64,000 bases of DNA from NCBI GenBank assembly GCA_965261695.1, contig OZ253474.1, forward strand, positions 3,906,001 through 3,970,000, written 5' to 3'. This stretch comes from Bin5 sp965261695. GTDB lineage: Bacteria; Chloroflexota; Anaerolineae; Caldilineales; Caldilineaceae. Every line of letters starts with the position of its first letter. The stretch's first letter is position 1. This document shows, one piece after another, positions 37,372 through 45,575 of the stretch. The translations under genes and the position numbers were made by a program. The notes below the pieces were generated by a model. It searched no databases and was not told the origin of the DNA. It saw nothing but the letters and a program-made list of their open reading frames with translations.

Positions 37372-38393
37372 TTAAGTCGGCTGGAAAGCCGGGATAGTAG
37401 GGCAGCGAAGTTGGTTGCGCAGGTCGTCGCTGAACAGATCGGTATGAACGCGATAGATGGTCATGTTGAGCAAGGTCGCGTGGACCTTCAGTGAAAGCCA
37501 AGCATGGTAACAGCATGCGAGGTGATTGCGCTGCGAACGAGCTTTGCGACACTGGCATTTGGCCGAGCCTGTCAGTTGCTACAGTTCGCGGTGAAATTCT
37601 TCGACCTGCCAGCGCAACTCGTTCGCGTTTTGAGCGACTTGCGTGATCACAGTCTCATCCGGATCATTGGTGATGACCCAGTCAACGTCGCCGTTTATGG
37701 CAACGCCCTTGAACAATTTCACTTTGAAAGGCAGTTTCTTGAGCTTGACAATGATGCCATGCTTAAGCCGTTCGTCGTTCCAATCGAGCGCATCAAGATG
37801 AATATAGCCATCGTCTGCGCTCAGACTGACCATACGGTTGGCTTTGCGTGTGGTGTAGAAGGTCAATCCCAGACGGTGAATCAACTTCAGGTTCCGCCAC
37901 GAGCCATACCAACTGTCAAATAGCACGGTCTTGGCCTGAATCTGTTTGTCGCCAACGGCTCGCAGCAGCATCTCTTGAAAATGGTCGTTCTTTGTCTTGC
38001 CATCTGCTTCTTTGGCGTAGATGCGGAAATCGACCGGATAAAACTCGCCATCTTCACCACTGGTGTGAATCAGGTTCACGACCGCGATGCCGCGCACAAG
38101 ACCACCGGCAGCGCCACTGTACTGCAGCTTTACCATCTCGATTGACCGTGAATCGCGTTTGTCTTGCACACTGTCGTCAATGATCAGGTACGCATCCGCA
38201 CTGTCGTCGATCCGTTCTTGCACCAGTTCCCATAGATGACTGGCTGTGAGTCGCTCCTTTTTCAGGAAATCGCTGATTACATCGTGGCTCATGCCATCCA
38301 GATGTTCAACTAAATTGGTACAAGTGTAGTTGATCGGCGTGCTGACCAGGTATTCGAGACCAGGTATTCGACATACTTCTGTTTTGTCATCAT
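37372..38393 (-). pseudogene. IS701/IS4-type transposase with frameshift and nonsense mutation
   Basis: The DDE residues are seen in YLIIDDSVQDKRDS, VLFDSWYGSW and VEEFHREL. After HREL comes TAG (37579-37581), where the family has Lys. The frame then continues QLTGSAKCQCRKARSQRNHL to a TAA at 37372-37374. Near the N-terminus a 14-bp tandem duplication at 38344-38371 breaks the frame. Removing one unit restores MTKQKYVEYLVSTPINYTC joined to HLDGMSHDVI. Two independent lesions show that it is dead. The longest intact frame is 37579-38292. Confidence 0.85.
38344..38371. repeat. 14-bp tandem duplication disrupting the transposase
   Basis: GACCAGGTATTCGA occurs twice in direct succession (38344-38357 and 38358-38371). 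Deleting one copy restores the transposase N-terminal frame, so this is a recent slippage-type mutation. Confidence 0.85.
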
Positions 38394-38435
38394 GTCACAA
38401 GCTTACAGGATTCTGTCCTCCTAGCCAAAGTCCTA

Positions 38436-38599
38436 ACTATAAACTTGTCCTTTTGTCAAGTTCTTTTCAGAATGCCCGCCCGACTTCGCTCCTGACTGCG
38501 CGTCCGTCCCATTTGCTCGCTCTCTTCTCTCTTTCTCTCCTACCGTCCACCCTCCTTCAGTATAACTCACCCCCATTTCTGTCCGCACCCGCCTTTTTT
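38436..38599. other. Pyrimidine-rich spacer between IS element and element copy C
   Basis: The plus strand is strongly pyrimidine-rich (CTCTCTTCTCTCTTTCTCTC region) and holds no gene. Its last 8 bp, CCTTTTTT (38592-38599), are the left target duplication of element copy C. Confidence 0.6.
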
Positions 38600-39874
38600 G
38601 GGTGCATCCCAGATTATTGTGCGTCGAGTAAAGCCAAGCGGTTGAAGCAGTTGAGGCCAGGTATGACTGAGCGGAGTCGTGCAGAGTGCAAGCATCGCCA
38701 GGGGATCCCCTTTGGTCTTCTCATTCCCTTCTCCTCGTCTACGCCCTTTCATCTTAACGAAAAACTGGGATGCGCCCATGCAAGGGAAGCGCGCGTCGGC
38801 GCTGAGCAGTTGGGCTGCGCTCTTTCCGTCCGCGCACCACGATTTACAGCATCGCAATCACTCTGAGTACTGAAAACGCACAAAACGCACAGATTGGCGT
38901 TCGTTGAGACACTGTTGAAGTTCCAGTATCGGCGCCTCGGGCGGGTGAATCCAAGAATGGGGGCGAAATTTCGGCTGCGTCCGGGCTTATGGGCCGCTTG
39001 CAGGCGGCGTGCGGGGCGCGCAGGTCGTGTGCCATGTAAGTGGTTACGAGCGTTTACGAGCAGTTACGAGCGTTTACAAGCAGGTACGATAGTTTACGAG
39101 CGTGTTCGAGCGCGCCGGGTCGCGTTTCGTCGCGTCAGGTCGCGTCAGGTCGCGCGAAACACTCTTTTTTCGTGTTCGGGTACGTTTGGGCGCGTCGTGT
39201 TTACGAGCGTGTTCGAGCGCGCCAGGTCGCGTTTAGTCGCGTTTAGTCGCGTTTAGTCGCGCCAAAATTTTTTTTTCGTGTTCGGACACGTTCGGGCACG
39301 TTTGGGCGTGTTCTTTCGTCATTTCTCGTCATTCTTCGTCATTTTTCGTCCCAAAATGGCTTTTTCGGGAATGGCGGGCAACGGGTTGTTGCGGCATTGG
39401 CTGGGCAGGGAGGGCAGCAGTTTGCTGCGCATGGTTCCCGCGCCGGGCGGCGGATGGGCAAAATGGCATGGTATTCATTTGAAATCGGTATACAGTTGCG
39501 GCAGGGCCGCGGCTGCGCTCGTCCGTATTGCGCACAATTGTACTACAAAAGCGGGGCGTTTGCAGTTGCTGGGAATTCCAGGGTGGATCTCAGAATGGGG
39601 GAGTGTCTCTGACTTGCTCTGAAGGGCAGGACTCGCAGCAGTTGTCTGAGCTGTGGTTCAGGTAGTCAGTATGCTGGAGACAGTTGACGGCAGCGGCTCA
39701 GGCGGCGTCTTCGTTGACGAGAATCAGGCGAGCTGCGGTTCGATTCTGGCGACAGGCAACCTGCATCTGGCACCCATTGGAGCAGTTCTTGAACAGGCGC
39801 GGAAGCCGAAACGGGCTGCGGGCGAGAGGCCCGCGATCGCAGGGGCACGTTCCCCAAAAATTTTGGATGCACCC
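38600..39874 (+). mobile_element. Non-autonomous element, copy C (best preserved)
   Basis: This 1,275-bp element starts GGGTGCATCCCA and ends TGGATGCACCC. It is flanked by the exact 8-bp direct repeat CCTTTTTT (38592-38599 and 39875-39882). An inverted internal end, CTGGGATGCGCCC at 38766-38778, suggests a nested or compound structure. Open frames such as 39278-39622 exist, but frame-breaking indels in copy A and a lack of transposase motifs argue against coding. ISL3, IS6 and IS1595 families and hAT elements give 8-bp duplications; which of these supplies the transposase is unknown. Confidence 0.85.
39042..39352. repeat. Ten-base phased array inside element copy C
   Basis: About 30 consecutive 10-base units occur here. 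They begin as TTACGAGCGT/TTACGAGCAG, change to GTCAGGTCGC and GTTTAGTCGC, then TTCGGACACG-like, and finish as ATTTCTCGTC/ATTCTTCGTC/ATTTTTCGTC. The period stays 10 while the unit sequence drifts, which is unusual for a simple tandem repeat. Confidence 0.8.
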
Positions 39875-39888
39875 CCTTTTTTTGCCTG

Positions 39889-39917
39889 TTGACATGTTTC
39901 TGTCCTTAGCTTACAAT
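39889..39917 (+). promoter_or_regulatory. Consensus sigma-70-type promoter upstream of the SPI cluster
   Basis: TTGACA (39889-39894) and TACAAT (39912-39917) have a 17-bp spacer. It begins 7 bp after the right target duplication of element copy C. Transcription would start near 39924 and run toward the SPI genes, giving a leader of about 460 nt, or toward a lost gene. Confidence 0.7.
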
Positions 39918-40382
39918 GGGACCATAAGCAATAAAATAAGCAGATCGGATTGTCTTTTGCCTGTCAGGGTTTTGAAGGCATGTTGCAAAAAGGGAGAAAA
40001 GTGCAGCCACATTGATTTGTCAATCAACTCGGACAAACCCGTCGGAGTCGTGGCCGAAAAAGTAAGTACTAGTCCAAAAAGCAGGTCCAAGCGCTTGAAG
40101 TTCATGTTGCATCTATTGACGCTATTCTATACTTAGCGTAACCACTTCGTACATTAGTGACTCAACTGCATTGCGTACAGAGTTTCAGCGGTTGTCCTTC
40201 CCTTCTTCTTGCTTCGAATTCTTTTGGTTGCACTTCTAACCTTGTTTGGCCCCGTGTTGGTCGCTGTCTCGCTCGGTAGATCAGTTCCGGCGCACCATTA
40301 TTCACTCTGACAAAATTGACGGTGTTGTATCGGTTCCGCGGTTTCCAGCTTTGGTGCTGAGGAAGGAGGTGACCGGACACCC
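39918..40382 (+). other. Long leader or decayed region before the SPI cluster
   Basis: No recognisable gene is present. Short frames such as MLQKGRKVQPH stop early. A perfect Shine-Dalgarno AAGGAGGTGA (40363-40372) lies at the end and serves the next gene. The region could be an untranslated leader or the remains of a regulator gene. No riboswitch class was recognised. Confidence 0.4.
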
Positions 40383-41183
40383 ATGAAAGAGTGCACCTGT
40401 ACCCATGGTTTTCGCGCCATGGATCTGGAAGACGCTCTTCGCACGATTTCCGCTCTGGGGTTCAGATACGTGGAGATCAACTGCGACGAGCATCTTGGAT
40501 CCAAGATACGCGATGACGTCCCCGCGATACGTACAAGGAAGCTGCTCGACGAGGTTGATTTGGAGCCGGCAGCGCTCATGGGCGATAGCGACTTCGCCGT
40601 CAGCGATGCCGAACTGGATGCCATGCTCGCTGGGGTGGGCAGACAGATCATCTACTGCCGAGCATTGGGCGCCCCGGTCCTGCGTATCTTTGCCAGCCAC
40701 ATTCGCAGCAAATATGTGGATGGGAATACGTTCGACCGGACGATCCGCAATCTCAGGCGTATTATGCCAGTCGCAGAGGAGAACAGGGTTCACCTGGCTC
40801 TGGAGAATCACTTCGGTATCACGGCCAGTGGTGAAGACGTCGTGCGGATCATCGAGGGAGTCGCCAGTCCCTGGCTTGGCGCCAACTACGATCCGGCAAA
40901 CTTTGTGCCTGCAGGCGTCGATCCGATAGAGGCTGGGCGTCAGTTGGCGCCATACATCAGACACTGCCACCTGAAAGACGCTGTCTATGTGGGAAGCACG
41001 CACTATAGCGGCTATGCCTATTTGGAGGCAGGCGCGGGGATCGTGGATTACCCTCGTGTGATCGAATTGCTGCGTGACATCGACTATCAGGGATTTCTTT
41101 CGCTTGAATACGAGAGCATCTTCGATCCTGTCCGCGGTACGAGGGAAGGATTAGCCAATCTGCGCCGTCTGATGGCGGCATAG
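40383..41183 (+). CDS. Sugar phosphate isomerase/epimerase
   Basis: This 266-residue xylose-isomerase-like TIM barrel starts with the ATG at 40383, 10 nt after AAGGAGGTGA. A full set of metal-ligand positions is seen: Glu in LALENHFG, Asp in NYDPANFV, His in RHCHLKD and Glu in LSLEYES. A Cys-rich start (MKECTCTHG) is unusual. It is followed 20 nt later by another SPI gene. Together with 41204 and 42341 it forms a three-gene SPI block, probably handling keto or epimeric sugar acids or cyclitols. Confidence 0.85.
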   Translation: MKECTCTHGFRAMDLEDALRTISALGFRYVEINCDEHLGSKIRDDVPAIRTRKLLDEVDLEPAALMGDSDFAVSDAELDAMLAGVGRQIIYCRALGAPVLRIFASHIRSKYVDGNTFDRTIRNLRRIMPVAEENRVHLALENHFGITASGEDVVRIIEGVASPWLGANYDPANFVPAGVDPIEAGRQLAPYIRHCHLKDAVYVGSTHYSGYAYLEAGAGIVDYPRVIELLRDIDYQGFLSLEYESIFDPVRGTREGLANLRRLMAA

Positions 41184-41203
41184 ATTGGGAGCATGGAGAA
41201 CTG

Positions 41204-42136
41204 ATGGAATTAGCCATTTATACCTTCGATATTCCTATGGTTCCCTACAGGGATATCCCTGTACTGCCCAGGCCGCAGGAGGCGATCCCCGAGCTAAAGG
41301 CAGCCGGTGTGACAGCCATTGAGGCCGGCTATCATTTCTTCATCACCTATCCCGAACGGGTCGTGGAGAAGAACAGCCAGTTGCTTCGCCAGGCCGGGAT
41401 CAGGATATGGTCTGTGCATGCTCCCTTTGGGGCTGACTGCAACCTGGCTGACCCAGACGAATTGAGGCGTCACCATGCGGTGGAGTACCACAAATTTCTT
41501 CTGGAGAGGGTGGCCCTGGCAGGCGCTTCCATCATCGTCATCCACCCCGGCGCCTACAGGCGTGAGGTGGAGGTCCCCCAGATGCTGCCGCTGCTGATGG
41601 ACAGTCTGGAACAGCTCTTGCCTGTTGCGGAGCGTTTGGGCGTGCGGCTGGCCCTGAAGAATATCGTGCCCCGCGAACCAGGACCTGGTTTTCAGGCATT
41701 GCGTCAAGTGGTGGAGAAGATGGGTTCCAAATGGCTTGGGGTATGCTTTGATACCGATCATGCACATATGGCTGGCGGGGTCAAGGCGGGTATGGAGATA
41801 TTGAAAGAGTTCATCGTCACCTTTCATCTTGCCGATAACGATGGCACCGTTCAGTCCTGTATGTGGGACCACTTTCTCCAACCTCCCTATGGCACCATCC
41901 CGTGGCAAGAGTTCCTGAGTGTTTTCCAAACTTTGGATTTTACAGACCCTATTGTCGTCAGGGCCATTCCGTGGACAGGTGAAGGGTATGGACAAATGCG
42001 CCGCGAAATCTCAGCTCTCCTGCGCGGAGAGTTGATGAAAGTGGATGTCAATGGCACGGCTACAAGAGTGCGGTGTATGCACTGTGGGCACATGCGTTTT
42101 GGAACGGCGCAGGAAAACTGGTGTGCATGCCGCTGA
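41204..42136 (+). CDS. SPI-family protein with Cys-rich tail; probable pseudoenzyme
   Basis: This 310-residue TIM-barrel protein is closely related to the next gene. Where the paralogue has Glu147 (LALENI) this protein has Lys152 (LALKNI), and where it has Glu243 (VVEALPW) this one has Arg253 (VVRAIPW). Both are expected metal ligands, so catalysis is likely lost or changed; Asp183 and His208 remain. The C-terminal 20 residues (CMHCGHMRFGTAQENWCACR) hold four Cys and look like a small zinc-binding tail. A regulatory or partner role beside the active paralogue is possible. The frame is intact with normal codon use. Confidence 0.82.
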   Translation: MELAIYTFDIPMVPYRDIPVLPRPQEAIPELKAAGVTAIEAGYHFFITYPERVVEKNSQLLRQAGIRIWSVHAPFGADCNLADPDELRRHHAVEYHKFLLERVALAGASIIVIHPGAYRREVEVPQMLPLLMDSLEQLLPVAERLGVRLALKNIVPREPGPGFQALRQVVEKMGSKWLGVCFDTDHAHMAGGVKAGMEILKEFIVTFHLADNDGTVQSCMWDHFLQPPYGTIPWQEFLSVFQTLDFTDPIVVRAIPWTGEGYGQMRREISALLRGELMKVDVNGTATRVRCMHCGHMRFGTAQENWCACR

Positions 42137-42340
42137 GAAAAGGGGCATGCAGGGGCGGAGCAAGGCGCGGCACGCGTGGCCGCTGGACAAACACCTTGCC
42201 ATGCTGAATCAAGCGTTTTTGCATGCCAGCGCAAGTGGGTGGACGGTTATGAAAGCCGTTCAGCGGAGGTACAAGCCCGAAACAGCCTGCGTGCCACTCA
42301 CGCCGGACAGCGTTGGCTGAATTCAGGGAGGGGGAGAAAC

Positions 42341-43264
42341 ATGGAAGTGGCGTGGAGTACGTGCGATTTCCCTAATCAGGTGCTGACAAGGCCGGAAGAG
42401 TTGATCCCACGGCTAAGGGAAGCGGGAATAACAGCCATCGAGGCTGGCTATCAGTTCTTCGTCTCCCATTCCGAAGCGGTGGTGGAGGAGAATACGCAGT
42501 TGTTTCGCCAGGCCGGGATCCAAATATGGTCGGTGCATGCGCCGTTTAGTCGTGGTACGGGCAATATGTCCGACCTCGACGAACCTAGCCGGCGCCGCGC
42601 TGTGGAGTACAACAAGAATGTTCTGGAGAGGATAGCCCTGGCAGGCACGTCCGTTTATGTTATCCATCCCGGCTCATTTGCCAAGGAGGAGGAGGTTCCC
42701 CAAATGCTGCGCGTGCTCTTGGACAGCCTGGAGGAGCTGCTGCCGATTGCGGAGCGAACAGGGGTGCGCCTGGCTCTGGAGAACATTATTCCACGCAGCC
42801 CCGGATCCGACTGCCAGGAAGTTCGTGACGTGGTGGAGAAGTTCGGGTCCGAGTGGCTGGGCGTATGTTTTGACAGCGGTCATGCGCACGTCGCCGGTCA
42901 GGCCAAGGCGGGCATGGAAATTCTGAAGGATTTGATCATCACTTTCCACCTTGAAGATACCGACGGCATTCGCGACATGCACTTCCAGCCTGGCTATGGA
43001 ACCGTTCCCTGGGACGATCTGGGCAGCATCCTGCGGACGATGGACTTTGAAAGCCCCATCGTCGTCGAAGCGTTACCCTGGCAGGCTGACCCCGTGCCCT
43101 GGCAGGGTGAGAAACTGGGTCAAATGCGCCGCGAAGTGACAGCTCTCCTGGAGGGGCGATTACTGAAAGTGGATGTCAATGGTATGCCTTCCAACGTGCA
43201 ATGCTCCAGCTGTGGGCATCTGCGCTATGGAACGGTGGAAGACAATTGGTGTGCATGCCGCTGA
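42341..43264 (+). CDS. SPI-family enzyme with Cys-rich tail
   Basis: This 307-residue paralogue of the preceding gene has the full ligand set: Glu147 (LALENI), Asp178 (CFDSGHAH), His203 (TFHLEDTDG) and Glu243 (VVEALPW). The tail CSSCGHLRYGTVEDNWCACR again carries CxxC...CxC. The frame opens at 42176, but the ATG at 42341 lies behind GGGAGGGGGAG and aligns with the paralogue start. The 200 bp before it has no gene. The shared tail is not part of the usual SPI domain and was not recognised as a known named domain. Confidence 0.85.
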   Translation: MEVAWSTCDFPNQVLTRPEELIPRLREAGITAIEAGYQFFVSHSEAVVEENTQLFRQAGIQIWSVHAPFSRGTGNMSDLDEPSRRRAVEYNKNVLERIALAGTSVYVIHPGSFAKEEEVPQMLRVLLDSLEELLPIAERTGVRLALENIIPRSPGSDCQEVRDVVEKFGSEWLGVCFDSGHAHVAGQAKAGMEILKDLIITFHLEDTDGIRDMHFQPGYGTVPWDDLGSILRTMDFESPIVVEALPWQADPVPWQGEKLGQMRREVTALLEGRLLKVDVNGMPSNVQCSSCGHLRYGTVEDNWCACR

Positions 43265-43379
43265 GAAAGGGGGTGACTCGGCGGCGATCTTGCATCACGA
43301 AGAATGGCGTGGACGGACGCCCTGCCAAGAGGTCTTGTATAGAAAATGGCCGCGTACTTTTCGGAATGGAAGAGAGGCC

Positions 43380-45575
43380 ATGGCGGCAAGAAGCGAGCGC
43401 GTGAAGCGCCATAGACAGCCGCTGTGCTCGGGCCTCGGTTCGTCCCAGGTTCTCACGACTGTTATCTTGGTTCTGGGGGCTGTGATGCTTGACACGGCGC
43501 CGCTGCGCGCGCAGGGACTAATTCAGCCGTATGACAATTTTACGTTGGACCATACGGGCCGACCGGTCCCGATTCCGGCTCCCTACGTCCTGGAGCGCAT
43601 CATCGACGGGGTTGCGCTCGGCATCGGTGACTTCGCCAGTCCAGGCGATGTCTTCAGCGACCGTGCGTCGGGCCATCTCTACATTGTCGACACCGGCAAC
43701 AACCGTATCGTCGAACTAGCCCCCGACTGGTCCGTGGTGCGTCAGTTTGGCCCGGAACTCGGTTTGGATGCACCGCAAGGCATTTATCGCGATCCGGTTG
43801 ACGGTACCTTTTGGATAGCCGACACCGGCAATGTTCGCATCCTCCATGTCGGCGATGACGGTCGATTCCTTCAGGCATTCGAGCCGCCGCAGAGCGATGT
43901 GCTGGCGTCAGTCAGGACGGCCGGCCCCACCAAAGTGCTCAGAGATCGCCGCGGCTATATCTATTTTCTGGAAGGCTCCGGCGCCGGCATGATCGTGATG
44001 GATCTCCAGAACCAGTTTCGAGGTTTCTTCGGCACCAATCATATTGGTTTCAGCCTGCGTTGGCTTTGGGCCCGTTATCTGACTACAGAAGAACAACGCC
44101 ACAAACTGCTGCTGTCGCGGCCCACCGCCCACACCGACATGTACTTGGCCGCGGACGGGTACGTCTACACCAGTGCCGCAGGCGAAGAGCGCGACCAGAT
44201 TCAGAAGCTTAGTCCTGTCGGTGTGAATATCTTCGTCGAGAAGGGCCTTGAACGCAAACTTTATCAGAACAAGCGATTCGGCGAGCGGCGCCGTGCGTGG
44301 GACCCGCCCTTCCTGTACGTCTCGCTCACGGTCAGCGATGACGGCATTGTCACAGCACTGGAGCAGACCACCGGGCGGCTCTACCAGTTTGACCAGGACC
44401 GCAATCTGCTCATGGCCTTTGGCAAGCGGGGAAGCGGCCCTGTCGCCTTCGGTTTGCCCAATCAGGTCGAGATGGACAGCCGCGGCTTTCTCTATGTGGC
44501 GGACAGCTCGCGTTCGGTCATTCACGTTCTACGTCCGACGCATTTCACCCAACTCGTGCATCAGGCCAGCGCCCAGCAATTCGATGGGCAATATGACCGT
44601 GCAGCCGACACTTGGCAGGCGGTGTTGCACCTGGCATCCAACTACCAGCGGGCACACAGCGGCATCGGTAAAGCGCGCTACCAGCAGCAGCAGTGGCAAG
44701 CGGCGATGGACAGATATACGCTCGCGCGTGATCAGCTTGGCTATTCACTAGCCTTCGTTGAGTACCGGCAGGACCTGTTGCGGCAGTATATCAGTTGGAT
44801 CATAAGCGGCACGTTCCTGGTTTTGCTCGGTATCCTCGTTTGGCCGGCGTTCGCCCAGCGTCAACGACGCGCCCCGGCCACAGCCTCGGGCCAAGAACGC
44901 GTGCTCCCGGCGGTTCTAGGCATCCTCGTGCGCCCCGTCGATACGTTGGAACGGATCGCGCAAGGCAGGTCGCTATGGCCGATTCTGGCACTGTTGATGG
45001 CGGCCGGACTGGTGCGTGTCGTCAGTTTGGCGCTGATTGCCTTCCATATGCGCGCTACGCCCGTTGTCGGCTCGATGCTGGATTGGCTGCGCCTGTATCG
45101 GCCTGTCGCTGCATCACTGTTGCCCGAGCTGCGCTGGGAAGACGCCAAGATCTACTTGGAGTTTCTGCGCATTGCCATACCGTGGGGTCTGTGGACGGTG
45201 GCAAATTTCGGGGTTGCAACGCTTTTCGACGGTGAAGGAACGGCACGGGGCGTAGCGCGCACGACGGCCTTCTGCCTGGTTCCCTATATTGTGCTGGCCG
45301 TGCCCATCGCATTGTTGAGCCACGTGCTGATGGCAGGCGAACGGGGCCTTTATGAGACGTTGTGGAGCCTCACATACTACTGGGTGCTGTTGTTGCTGAT
45401 CTTGCAACTGCGTACAGTCCATCACTACAGTTGGCGCCAGACGCTACGCGTGGGGACGGTGATCATTTTCGGGGTGGTCGTGCTCAGCGGCGCGACTGTG
45501 ATGTTCGGCATTTTGGGCGCCGAGGCATTGAAAGCAGTCGGAGATGTAGTCTATGACATTATTCGCCTCCTGTAA
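43380..45575 (+). CDS. NHL-repeat / YIP1-domain membrane protein
   Basis: This 731-residue protein has an N-terminal membrane helix (about residues 20-45, VLTTVILVLGAVML) and then an extracytoplasmic beta-propeller of NHL repeats (IVDTGNNRIVEL, IADTGNVRILHV, VADSSRSVIHVL). A TPR-like helical stretch follows at about 395-460. The C-terminal YIP1-type membrane domain begins with LGILVRPVDTLERIAQG and contains about five helices. The ATG at 43380 follows AGAGAGG; the frame opens earlier at 43173. It overlaps the next gene by 23 bp and is the first gene of a five-gene transporter module. Its function is unknown; sensing or assembly of the importer is plausible. Confidence 0.82.
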   Translation: MAARSERVKRHRQPLCSGLGSSQVLTTVILVLGAVMLDTAPLRAQGLIQPYDNFTLDHTGRPVPIPAPYVLERIIDGVALGIGDFASPGDVFSDRASGHLYIVDTGNNRIVELAPDWSVVRQFGPELGLDAPQGIYRDPVDGTFWIADTGNVRILHVGDDGRFLQAFEPPQSDVLASVRTAGPTKVLRDRRGYIYFLEGSGAGMIVMDLQNQFRGFFGTNHIGFSLRWLWARYLTTEEQRHKLLLSRPTAHTDMYLAADGYVYTSAAGEERDQIQKLSPVGVNIFVEKGLERKLYQNKRFGERRRAWDPPFLYVSLTVSDDGIVTALEQTTGRLYQFDQDRNLLMAFGKRGSGPVAFGLPNQVEMDSRGFLYVADSSRSVIHVLRPTHFTQLVHQASAQQFDGQYDRAADTWQAVLHLASNYQRAHSGIGKARYQQQQWQAAMDRYTLARDQLGYSLAFVEYRQDLLRQYISWIISGTFLVLLGILVWPAFAQRQRRAPATASGQERVLPAVLGILVRPVDTLERIAQGRSLWPILALLMAAGLVRVVSLALIAFHMRATPVVGSMLDWLRLYRPVAASLLPELRWEDAKIYLEFLRIAIPWGLWTVANFGVATLFDGEGTARGVARTTAFCLVPYIVLAVPIALLSHVLMAGERGLYETLWSLTYYWVLLLLILQLRTVHHYSWRQTLRVGTVIIFGVVVLSGATVMFGILGAEALKAVGDVVYDIIRLL

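Larger units (their letters stand above)
37361..38435 (-). mobile_element. IS701/IS4-type insertion sequence, inactivated
   Basis: This 1,075-bp element is bounded by TAGGACTTTGGTTA (37361-37374) and the inverse TAGCCAAAGTCCTA (38422-38435), which match at 13 of 14 positions. It contains one transposase gene with two disabling changes. No convincing target duplication is visible. It lies directly upstream of an SPI gene. Confidence 0.8.

Noticed and set aside
37504..37923. Plus-strand gene within the IS701/IS4-type element
   Set aside because: It is antisense to the transposase and shows only its mirror image.
39042..39352. CRISPR-like repeat array
   Set aside because: Units are 10 bases long and contiguous, without unique spacers, and no cas genes are present.
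39278..39622. Protein gene inside element copy C (also seen as 35187-35496 in copy B)
   Set aside because: The equivalent frame in copy A is broken by indels, no ribosome site precedes it, and no protein family motif is visible. The similarity is explained by shared non-coding DNA.
42176..42340. N-terminal extension of the third SPI protein
   Set aside because: The extension has no counterpart in its paralogue, and the ATG at 42341 has a strong Shine-Dalgarno.
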